Origin: Chloroflexia bacterium
GTDB taxonomy: Bacteria > Chloroflexota > Chloroflexia > Thermomicrobiales > UBA6265
Length of the DNA stretch: 9,168 nucleotides
Direction: 5' to 3'
NCBI GenBank assembly: GCA_013696265.1
Contig: JACCYX010000455.1
Span: 1-9,168, forward strand
Each line of letters opens with the position of its first letter. The stretch's first letter is position 1. The notes under the pieces are model-generated. The model saw nothing but the letters and a program-made list of their open reading frames with translations. It searched no databases and was not told the origin of the DNA. Shown here one piece after another: positions 1-6,060 of this stretch. Both the position numbers and the translations under genes were made by a program.

Positions 1-1
1 C

Positions 2-478
2 ACGAACTCCGGCCTCACGATTCGGCATGATGCGACGTTGACCGACGAGCAGGTCAACGCCTTGCAAGGCGACAACGGTGGCCGCCAGTTCGATATCGTC
101 TGGTGGTGGACCGTGACCGACACGGCCGCGCTGGTCCAGACGATCGGGTCATCGACCTCGCCGTACATGGCGGGCTGGTTCAACTGGTCGCCGGAGTTGA
201 CCGGCATCGACGGCCAGGCGCCCGGCGAGACGGCCACCCAGTTCATCGACTTAATTGCCACGGCGAACGCGAGCACGGACGCCGAAACACGGAACGAGGC
301 GCACCGAATGGCGGAGCAAATCCTGATCGACAACGCCGTCTACGTGCCGCTCGGTCACTGGGTGCAGCGATACCTGCAGAAGCCCTGGCTGCAAGGCACC
401 CGGCAGGGCCCGTGGTCCGGCCGGATCCCGGTCCGGTTCGACGCCGACGTGGTCGTCACCGGGCGAACCTCCGGGTAA
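2..478 (+). CDS. ABC transporter solute-binding protein, family 5 (C-terminal part only)
   Basis: The reading frame is already open at the window edge and ends at TAA 476-478, so 158 residues of a longer protein are visible and the true start lies upstream. The piece looks like the last part of an SBP_bac_5 (DppA/OppA/NikA-type) extracytoplasmic binding protein. It has an aromatic stretch (DIVWWWTVTD), a helix with the pattern D-AETRNEAHRMAEQIL, then DNAVYVPLGHW, where these proteins typically carry a 'line up the subunits, then iP' element, and a short tail ending in a beta strand. Family members capture peptides, nickel, sugars or other small solutes outside the membrane for an ABC importer. 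The substrate cannot be read from this end. No permease or ATPase gene follows on this strand; the next gene is convergent and starts its 3' end 13 bp away. Family confidence is good, function within the family is open. Confidence 0.8.
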   Translation, partial: TNSGLTIRHDATLTDEQVNALQGDNGGRQFDIVWWWTVTDTAALVQTIGSSTSPYMAGWFNWSPELTGIDGQAPGETATQFIDLIATANASTDAETRNEAHRMAEQILIDNAVYVPLGHWVQRYLQKPWLQGTRQGPWSGRIPVRFDADVVVTGRTSG

Positions 479-491
479 TCCTCCGGGCCGA

Positions 492-2201
492 TCACCGGCT
501 CCCGGCGTTGCCCTGGCGCTCGGTGAAGGAGCGGTAGTCGATGGCCGGGAACGGGTTGTCGCGGTCGGCCAGCGCCGCCAGCATGTCCCTTTCCTCGGTG
601 GTCACATCTCCACCGCGCTCGGCGATGTCGGCGAGCGCCTGGAAGCGGTCGACATGCTCGGTGAACCGCTGGGAGGCGTAGTCCTTCGCCTGGCCGGTGG
701 TGACGAGGAACGGCCAGTCGCTGCTCTGCAGCAAGAGCAGTTCGCGCGCGGCCTGGTTGAGCAGGTCGGCTTGCATTCCTGACGGCTCGGGGTTGGCCCC
801 GGCCAGGTTCTCCATCCGTCGCTCAGCGCCGTGAATGATCGGCCACATCCACTCCGTTTCCGGGTTGAGCCAGGTGAAGTGGTTGCCGCCGGAACCCCAA
901 CTGGATTCCGGGAGCGCCATCACGCGGTCCGGGTGGTGCTCCTCGATGAACGTGGAGGCCGTGGTCAGGTCCACCGAGTCGGACGCCGCGAGCAGACGCA
1001 GCACTTCCTTGATCCAGTCCACGCCCTCGAACCACCAGTGACCGAACAACTCGGTGTCGTAATTCGAGGCGATGATGCCGTATTGATCGGTAGATTCGTG
1101 ATACCCGGTAGTGAGTTCCTCCACGAGGCTGGCGAAATGCCGCGCGTGGTCGGCCGTCCGCTCCCGCGCTCGATCCGGGTCGTAGGTTGGCTTGCTGCCC
1201 AGATCCAGCCCTGGCCCGCCGATCCGCCAGTACTGCATGCCGGAAACGCCATCCTTGCGGTGGAACTCCCGATACCATAGGTCGCCGGGGTAGCCGAAAT
1301 CGCCGGACCAGACCTGCTGCCCGGTGCGGCTGTTGCGGCCCAGCACAGCCACCTCGCCGGCGGCATCGCCGACCCAGTACGCCTTGTAGGTCGTGCCCGG
1401 TTCCTCCTGTTCCGATGGCGTCAGCTCGAGGGTGTAGCGGCGCGCCACCGCGCCGTAAACGCCGATCGCCTCCCCGGCCGCCTTGCCAACGGGATTCCCG
1501 CCCTCGACCGAATGCGTTTCCGTGAAGAAGACGCGAATGCCCTGCGCCGCCAAAAACGACTCGATCCCCGGTCGCTGAGTCTGGCCGTCAGAGGTTTCGT
1601 CCCAATACGCGGGGCGGTAGGCGCACTCCGGTAGCCAGATCGCCGTCGGCTTGCGGCCGAAGTGCCGCTCGTAGGACTGGACGCCCGTTTCCAGTTGGCC
1701 GTAGATCGAGGAGTCCCGCGCAAGCAGCGGCAGGTAGCCATGCGTCGCGGCGCTGGTCGACACTTCGACGTAGCCGTCTTCCTGCAACTTGCCCAACGCG
1801 CCTATGACATCGGACTTGAACCGGTCGCGGAACGACGACAGCATGCGCGAATACCAATGGTGGTAGTAGATCGCCAACTGCTTCATTTCGGGATCGTTGG
1901 CATCCTCGAAACGGCCGATGTCGGCCGCCGCCCAAGCCGCCCGTTCTTCGGCGTAGGTGAGGAAATGCTCCTGGATCAGCGGGTCGGCGAGTTGCTCGGC
2001 CAGGATCGGGGTGACGCTGATCGTGATCCGGTAGTCGACCCCTTCCTCGGCGAGGTCGTACAAGGCGTTGAGCAATGGAACGTACGTCTCGGCGATTGCT
2101 TCGTGGACCCACTCTTCACCGTGAGGCCACATTCCGGCCTGTCGGGCATAGGGCAGGTGGCTGTGAAGAACAAAGGTGAATGCGCCAGAAGCGTTCGTCA
2201 T
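492..2201 (-). CDS. GH57 1,4-alpha-glucan branching enzyme
   Basis: This is a 569-residue glycoside hydrolase family 57 protein, most like the branching enzymes typified by Thermococcus TK1436 and the Thermus homologue. It would cut alpha-1,4 glucan and rejoin it as alpha-1,6 branches in cytoplasmic glycogen. The conserved GH57 regions appear in order: HSHLPY (residues 13-18), THGYLP (His154), WLPECAY with the predicted nucleophile Glu192, YDTELFGHWWFEG with the predicted acid/base Asp382, and WGSGGNHFTWLN (from Trp435). A helical C-terminal domain with the LLLLQSSDWPF motif follows, as is usual for this subfamily. An ATG at 2211-2213 lies 12 bp upstream in frame, but GGAG at 2207-2210 sits six bases before the ATG at 2199-2201, which is therefore the better start. 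The gene lies downstream of malQ on the same strand after a 75-bp gap. Amylase or 4-alpha-glucanotransferase activity, also known in GH57, is less likely given the branching-enzyme-like C-terminus. Confidence 0.9.
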   Translation of the reverse strand: MTNASGAFTFVLHSHLPYARQAGMWPHGEEWVHEAIAETYVPLLNALYDLAEEGVDYRITISVTPILAEQLADPLIQEHFLTYAEERAAWAAADIGRFEDANDPEMKQLAIYYHHWYSRMLSSFRDRFKSDVIGALGKLQEDGYVEVSTSAATHGYLPLLARDSSIYGQLETGVQSYERHFGRKPTAIWLPECAYRPAYWDETSDGQTQRPGIESFLAAQGIRVFFTETHSVEGGNPVGKAAGEAIGVYGAVARRYTLELTPSEQEEPGTTYKAYWVGDAAGEVAVLGRNSRTGQQVWSGDFGYPGDLWYREFHRKDGVSGMQYWRIGGPGLDLGSKPTYDPDRARERTADHARHFASLVEELTTGYHESTDQYGIIASNYDTELFGHWWFEGVDWIKEVLRLLAASDSVDLTTASTFIEEHHPDRVMALPESSWGSGGNHFTWLNPETEWMWPIIHGAERRMENLAGANPEPSGMQADLLNQAARELLLLQSSDWPFLVTTGQAKDYASQRFTEHVDRFQALADIAERGGDVTTEERDMLAALADRDNPFPAIDYRSFTERQGNAGSR

Positions 2202-2206
2202 GCGGG

Positions 2207-2210
2207 TCTC
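2207..2210 (-). promoter_or_regulatory. Ribosome binding site that decides the GH57 gene start
   Basis: GGAG on the minus strand, six bases before the ATG at 2199-2201. It overlaps the codons that would follow the upstream ATG at 2211-2213, so it supports the downstream start. The upstream ATG has no comparable purine-rich motif. Confidence 0.55.
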
Positions 2211-2276
2211 CATTTCATGGTTTTCAGGTTCGAGCCGGATGGATCATGTATCAATTGAATGAAGGAATTCGGACCG

Positions 2277-3845
2277 TCAAGGCTGATGGGCCTTGTGTAC
2301 GCCATCGGGATTAGTGTAGTCCCACGGGTTCGCGCCGCGTGGCGCGTCATCCTCTCCCAACCGACCGTAAAGCCAGGTAAGTTCGCGCAAGCCGTTCGCC
2401 AGGCTAGTACCTAGTTGGGTGTCGAGGAATCGCCACGACCAGTTGCCTAGCGTCTGGCCCGGCACGTTCATGCGCGCCTCGTCACCCAGGCGCAACACGT
2501 CCTGCATGGCAATGATGGCGGTGTCGGCCACGCTGGAGAGCGCCAGGCGAATCATGTCCCACGCGATGTCCGCGCCGTCACGGCCAAGGTAGCGCTGGAT
2601 GGCCTCGCGCTCGGCTTCGGGCTTCGACGCGAACCAGCCCACGGTTGTCTGGTTGTCATGCGTCGCGGTGTAGACCACCGAGCCGCGCCGGTAGTTGTGA
2701 GGCAGGTAGACATTGGATGGGTCATTCTCAAAGGCGAACTGCAGGACGTTCATGCCGGGGAAGCCCAGGATCTCCCGCAGCGTGATGACGTCGGGCGTGA
2801 TCACGCCGAGGTCCTCGATAATGACCGGCGCCTCGCCGAACTCGCGGCGGATGGCCGCGAAAACCTCGCCGCCCGGGGATCGTTCCCAATGCCCGGTCGC
2901 GGCGGTTTCCGACCCGGCCGGGACCACCCAGGCCGCGGCAAAGGCGCGAAAGTGGTCAATACGCACGATGTCGACGAGTTGCAGGGTGCGTCCGATGCGC
3001 TGGCGCCACCAAAGGAAGTCATCCTGTCGCATCGTCCGCCAGTCGTAGAGCGGGTTGCCCCAGATTTGCCCGGTGGCGGAAAAGGGATCCGGCGGCACTC
3101 CTGCCACCGCCAACGCCCGGCCCTCGGCATCGACCTTGAATTGCGTCTGATTCGCCCAGACGTCCGAGCTGTCCTCGGCCACGAAAATTGGGATGTCGCC
3201 GATGATCCGCACCCCCCGGTCGTTGGCATGGGCCCGGAGTTCGAACCATTGCCGCTGAAACTGGAACTGCACGTATTGGATGTAGGCGATTTGATCCGCG
3301 AACGCCGTGCGGGCGGCAACCACGGCGGCCCCATCCCTTGTCCGAATCGGCTCGTCCCACTCCTGCCAACCTCGCATGTCGTTGGCGTGCTTGACCGCCA
3401 TGAACAGTGCGTAGTCGTCGAGCCACCAGGCTTCTTCGGCACGGAACCGGTCGAACGCGGCTCGTTGCGAGTCACCGACGGCGCTTTCGAAGCGGACGTA
3501 GGACAAACGCAGGAGGCGATCCTTGAAGGCAATCACCCCGCCAAAGTCCACGTGGTCATCGGGAAAGCCGGGCGCGTCGGCAAGGTCCTCTTCATCGAGC
3601 AACCCGTCGCCACGCAACCAGGTCAACGAAATCAGCAAGGGATTGCCGGCGAAGGCCGATGGTGAGAAGTATGGGGAGTCTCCGTAACCGGTCGGTCCGA
3701 GCGGCATGATCTGCCAGAGTTTCTGGCCAGCCTCGGCCAACCAATCGACGAACCGGAACGCGTCCGCGCCGAAATCCCCGATCCCGTGCGGACCGGGCAG
3801 CGAGGTTGGATGGAGCAAGATGCCGCTTTCGCGTGGGAAGATCAT
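2277..3845 (-). CDS. malQ: 4-alpha-glucanotransferase (amylomaltase, GH77)
   Basis: This 522-residue protein is a GH77 amylomaltase, which transfers 1,4-alpha-glucan segments between maltodextrins and releases glucose in glycogen and maltose metabolism. The N-terminus has the family hallmark SGILLHPTSLPGPHGIGDFG. The catalytic set is complete: RIDHFR with nucleophile Asp297, IIEDLG with acid/base Glu344, and ATHDNQTT with the transition-state Asp397. These positions are within a few residues of the Thermus aquaticus enzyme (293, 340, 395), and the length is normal for the bacterial-type enzyme without extra starch-binding domains. The frame stays open to an ATG at 3936-3938, but those extra 31 residues resemble nothing in the family and overlap a terminator hairpin, so I start at ATG 3843-3845. 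The ribosome site there is weak (AGGACA about 10 bases upstream). The GH57 branching enzyme follows on the same strand, which suggests a two-gene alpha-glucan unit. Confidence 0.96.
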   Translation of the reverse strand: MIFPRESGILLHPTSLPGPHGIGDFGADAFRFVDWLAEAGQKLWQIMPLGPTGYGDSPYFSPSAFAGNPLLISLTWLRGDGLLDEEDLADAPGFPDDHVDFGGVIAFKDRLLRLSYVRFESAVGDSQRAAFDRFRAEEAWWLDDYALFMAVKHANDMRGWQEWDEPIRTRDGAAVVAARTAFADQIAYIQYVQFQFQRQWFELRAHANDRGVRIIGDIPIFVAEDSSDVWANQTQFKVDAEGRALAVAGVPPDPFSATGQIWGNPLYDWRTMRQDDFLWWRQRIGRTLQLVDIVRIDHFRAFAAAWVVPAGSETAATGHWERSPGGEVFAAIRREFGEAPVIIEDLGVITPDVITLREILGFPGMNVLQFAFENDPSNVYLPHNYRRGSVVYTATHDNQTTVGWFASKPEAEREAIQRYLGRDGADIAWDMIRLALSSVADTAIIAMQDVLRLGDEARMNVPGQTLGNWSWRFLDTQLGTSLANGLRELTWLYGRLGEDDAPRGANPWDYTNPDGVHKAHQP

Positions 3846-3913
3846 GAGCGCGGTGTCCTGCCTGCCCGGTGGGCACGAGTGAGTTTCGGAAGAGGGTTGC
3901 CGATGATGTCCAC

Positions 3914-3919
3914 ATGGTA
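3914..3919 (-). promoter_or_regulatory. malQ: Possible extended -10 element for malQ
   Basis: The minus strand reads TGATACCAT, an extended -10 pattern (TGn plus TACCAT), about 70 bases before the chosen malQ start and just after the upstream terminator. I see no good -35 at the usual distance. It would place transcription initiation downstream of the in-frame ATG at 3936-3938, in agreement with the later start. The call rests on sequence resemblance only. Confidence 0.25.
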
Positions 3920-3935
3920 TCAAGGAGCCGCACGC

Positions 3936-3972
3936 CAAAAGGCCGCCCTCACCATCATCGGGCGGCCCCTTG
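3936..3972 (-). terminator. Rho-independent terminator after the SH3b lipoprotein gene
   Basis: The perfect 8-bp inverted repeat GGCCGCCC / GGGCGGCC (3960-3967 and 3941-3948) encloses an 11-base loop. On the minus strand it is followed by TTTT, then GGCG. Allowing two G-T pairs, the stem extends through AAGG against TTTT and a closing C-G pair to 13 bp, using 3936 and 3972. It lies 14 bases after the lipoprotein stop codon and separates the mreB-lipoprotein unit from malQ. The T-run is short, so termination may be incomplete. Confidence 0.7.
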
Positions 3973-3986
3973 CTTTGGGTAATCGG

Positions 3987-4787
3987 TTACGGCGCCGGAT
4001 CGAGCACGTCGAGCACTACCCAACCCGTTTCGCTACCGATTTGCACCTGGACCCACTCGAACTGGTCGTCAATATCCGTCCGAACGACCGGCCCGCTCAA
4101 CAACAGCACGGGAATATTGATGCCGATGGGTCCATCGCCGATCGCGTCGCAATCGGCGCCCGGCCCGGTCCGGAAGTTGACATCCGAGTTCGTCAGGTAG
4201 ATAACCTGCCCGCCGGTGTATGGCGGGATCGACTCCGGCTCGCAACTCGAAACGGAAAGTGGCTCCAGCTCGTCCAGATTCAACGCCTCCGGGGTCACGC
4301 CAGCCGCCGGTGTCGCTGAATCCGCCACGGCGGGCGAGACATCCGTCCCACCCGTGGAGGCGCCCTGGTCCGGGGTAGCGCCGGAGGTGCCGTCCGAGCC
4401 ACTTAAGTCCGCACCGGACGTACCGTTGACGGGCGCCTGCGTCCCTTGCGGTTCAACCGGCGTGCCCGCGATCGCGATATTCGACTGAACCGGCGTCGCC
4501 GCGTTACCCGCGGGCTCGACCGTGGCATCAGTGACGACCGGGGTGGAGAGACTCACGACGGGCGTGGATTCGGGCCCGACCGTCGATTCGAACTGGCTCG
4601 CCGGTGTCGCATGTGGCGCTTCGTCAGTAGCCACGATCGGCTGGGAAATGGTGTCCTCCGTCGCGGTGGGGTCGGCATCGTCGTCGCCCAACGGACCGCA
4701 GCCGGTGATGACGAGCGCCGCAATGGTAAGCGAGCACCACCAGCGCAATCGGGATAGCCCGTGGAGCGTGTTGAGGTTGCGTTGCAT
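3987..4787 (-). CDS. Secreted lipoprotein with disordered linker and C-terminal bacterial SH3 domain
   Basis: This 266-residue protein has no recognised specific family name. The N-terminus is a lipoprotein signal: basic residues, a hydrophobic run (SLTIAALVITGC), and the lipobox ITGC with Cys30 as the predicted lipidation site. Residues from about 31 to 180 are low complexity and rich in Thr, Pro, Ser, Ala and Gly with scattered acidic residues, typical of an extended extracytoplasmic linker. The C-terminal part, about residues 190-266, resembles a bacterial SH3 (SH3b) domain, with the characteristic NFRTGPG motif at Asn204 followed by beta-rich segments and the ending ETGWVVLDVL. SH3b domains usually bind cell-wall or surface ligands; the ligand here is unknown. 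A strong purine-rich ribosome site (GGGGGGAAGAG) precedes ATG 4785-4787. The gene follows mreB on the same strand after 94 bp, so an envelope role is plausible but inferred. Two cysteines in the SH3b region (near residues 180 and 211) could form a disulphide. Confidence 0.85.
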   Translation of the reverse strand: MQRNLNTLHGLSRLRWWCSLTIAALVITGCGPLGDDDADPTATEDTISQPIVATDEAPHATPASQFESTVGPESTPVVSLSTPVVTDATVEPAGNAATPVQSNIAIAGTPVEPQGTQAPVNGTSGADLSGSDGTSGATPDQGASTGGTDVSPAVADSATPAAGVTPEALNLDELEPLSVSSCEPESIPPYTGGQVIYLTNSDVNFRTGPGADCDAIGDGPIGINIPVLLLSGPVVRTDIDDQFEWVQVQIGSETGWVVLDVLDPAP

Positions 4788-4813
4788 GACTGGCTCTTCC
4801 CCCCCAATGCGTC

Positions 4814-4861
4814 AGCGATAGCATCGCTTTCAAGCGTTCCAGAGCCCCGGCAACGGAACGC
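4814..4861. repeat. Two adjacent inverted repeats between mreB and the lipoprotein gene
   Basis: The 94-bp gap holds two hairpin-capable inverted repeats. AGCGAT / ATCGCT (4814-4819 and 4823-4828) has a three-base loop. GCGTTCC / GGAACGC (4834-4840 and 4855-4861) has a 14-base loop and begins about 20 bases after the mreB stop on the minus strand. Neither is followed by a T-run on that strand, so these are not convincing intrinsic terminators. They may act in attenuation, mRNA processing or 3'-end protection, or be chance in GC-rich DNA. Confidence 0.4.
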
Positions 4862-4881
4862 GCGTCGATTTGGACCCGTGA

Positions 4882-5886
4882 CTATGGTTCTTCGAGGCTA
4901 TCCCGCAGGATATCCATGTGTTCCAGCGCCAACCCGGTGCCGATCGCGACGCACGAAAGCGGATCGTCGGCGACGTAGCATGGCACCCCGGTCACTTCCG
5001 TGAGCAAATCCGGCAAGTGCCGGAGCATCGCGCCGCCACCGGTCAGGATCATCCCCTTGTCGATAATGTCCGACGACAGTTCCGGCGGCGTTTCTTCCAG
5101 AACCGCCCGTACCGCGCCAATGATAGCCTCCAGCGGCTCGGTGATGGCGTCGGTGATCTCGTTGGAGTGGATCTGAATGGTGCGCGGCAAGCCCGCGACT
5201 TCGTCACGGCCCCGGACCTCCATGACCCGATCCTCTTCCAGCGGCATGGCGCTGCCGATCGCGATCTTGACTTCCTCCGCCGTGCGCTCGCCGACGCGGA
5301 GGTTGTACTAGCGCTTGATGTAGCTGCTGATCGCCTCGTCGAAACGGTTGCCGCCCACCCGCAGCGAGCGGGCGACGACGATCCCGTTGAGCGAGATCAC
5401 CGCCACCTCGGTTGTGCCGCCGCCGATGTCGATGATCATGTTGCCCGACGGATCGGCGACCGGCACCCGCGCGCCGATCGCGGCGGCCAGTGGTTCGCTG
5501 ATCAGGTAGGCCCGGCGCGCGCCGCCGTTCAAGGCGGCATCGCGCACCGCCCGCCGTTCCACGCCAGTGACACCGGCCGGAACGCAGATCATGACGTCCG
5601 GCCGGATCAGGGAAAAGCGCCCGCAGGCCTTGTTGATGAAGTACTCGAGCATCTTCTGGGTGACGATGTAGTCGGCGATCACGCCGTCCCGCATCGGGCG
5701 CACGACCTCGATCGTGTCGCGCGGCTCGCGGCCGAGCATGTTGCGCGCTTCGAGGCCGACCGCCTTGACCTTGCCGTCCTTGGCCGAAATCGCGACGACC
5801 GACGGCTCGTTGATCACGATGCCCCGGCCTCGCAGGAAGACCAGGACATTGGCCGTTCCGAGATCAATTCCAACCTGTTTTGGCAA
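4882..5886 (-). pseudogene. mreB: Rod shape-determining protein MreB, interrupted by an in-frame TAG at codon 193
   Basis: MreB is the bacterial actin homologue: it polymerises with ATP under the membrane and guides the elongation machinery. The gene spans 335 codons including the final TAG, the usual MreB length. Motifs seen are phosphate 1 (GIDLGTAN near residues 6-13), phosphate 2 (DIGGGTTE from Asp153), GERTAEEVK with AMPLEED in the middle, and the adenosine motif LTGGGAML with Gly283. The start is TTG 5884-5886, supported by AGAGGAAAA at 5891-5899. The frame is intact throughout except TAG at 5308-5310, between YIKR and YNLRVGERTAEE, where MreB proteins commonly have Lys, Thr, Asn or Glu. 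Termination there leaves 192 residues with half the nucleotide site. The next ATG (5245-5247) has no ribosome site, so reinitiation to supply the rest is unlikely. Identity is near certain. Whether the gene is truly broken, misread, or read through cannot be told from sequence. An mreB-like paralogue such as mbl would be equally compatible. Confidence 0.93.
5274..5302 (-). other. Stem-loop just downstream of the internal TAG of mreB
   Basis: On the mreB strand, CCTCCGC and GCGGAGG form a perfect 7-bp stem around a 15-base loop. The stem starts five bases after the TAG at 5308-5310. Structures at this distance are known to stimulate stop-codon readthrough in some systems. However, the bases also encode conserved MreB residues (NLRVGERTAEEV) in GC-rich codons, so a chance origin is fully possible. 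Confidence 0.35.
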
Positions 5887-5890
5887 TCGG

Positions 5891-5899
5891 TTTTCCTCT
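5891..5899 (-). promoter_or_regulatory. mreB: Ribosome binding site supporting the TTG start of mreB
   Basis: AGAGGAAAA on the minus strand, with the AGAGGA core ending seven bases before TTG 5884-5886. The protein then begins PKQVGIDLGTAN, the normal MreB N-terminus, so the rare TTG initiator is well supported. Confidence 0.75.
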
Positions 5900-5981
5900 A
5901 ATGGTGGAGTTCAATGGTGGGTGGAATCGATCGCACGCAAGTACGCGTGGTGTGCTGGCGTCGCCCCCTCGGCAGTGGCAG

Positions 5982-5990
5982 ATTGTACCA
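5982..5990 (-). promoter_or_regulatory. mreB: Probable extended -10 promoter element for mreB
   Basis: The minus strand reads TGGTACAAT: a near-consensus -10 hexamer (TACAAT) with the TGn extension, about 95 bases before the mreB start codon, in the 174-bp divergent gap to add. No clear TTGACA-like -35 lies 17 bases upstream, which is tolerated when an extended -10 is present. The resulting leader would be close to 90 bases long. I could not find a convincing promoter for add on the other strand. Confidence 0.45.
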
Positions 5991-6060
5991 TGCCCCAACT
6001 GACCCTCCTTCTGGCAGAGGGCCGTCCAGCCAATTCGCAAGCCGAAAGGTTCGCCCGATT

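Noticed and set aside
468..487. Direct repeat CCTCCGGG flanking the stop codon of the solute-binding protein
   Set aside because: Two 8-base copies 12 bp apart in GC-rich DNA, with no hairpin plus T-run and no mobile element features; probably chance.
2658..3665. Plus-strand open frame of 335 codons opposite malQ
   Set aside because: It is a shadow of the malQ coding strand: no recognisable domain, and it lies entirely within a gene whose catalytic motifs are complete.
3846..3938. Longer malQ start at ATG 3936-3938
   Set aside because: The extra 31 residues do not resemble amylomaltase N-termini and the ATG lies on the terminator hairpin of the upstream gene.
4882..5247. The C-terminal half of mreB as a separate small gene starting at ATG 5247
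   Set aside because: There is no ribosome site before that ATG, which is the internal Met of the conserved AMPLEED segment, and conserved coding sequence continues upstream in the same frame to the TAG.
5308..5310. Genome-wide reassignment of TAG or a pyrrolysine-type codon
   Set aside because: TAG terminates mreB (4882-4884) and the MFS gene (8654-8656) exactly where those proteins should end, and MreB has no known pyrrolysine site. A local error or mutation is simpler.
4918..5901. Long plus-strand open frame of 327 codons opposite mreB
   Set aside because: It is antisense to a clearly conserved gene, has Asp/Arg/His-rich composition typical of the reverse of GC-rich codons, and shows no family motif. 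It spans the internal TAG region only because the stop is on the other strand.
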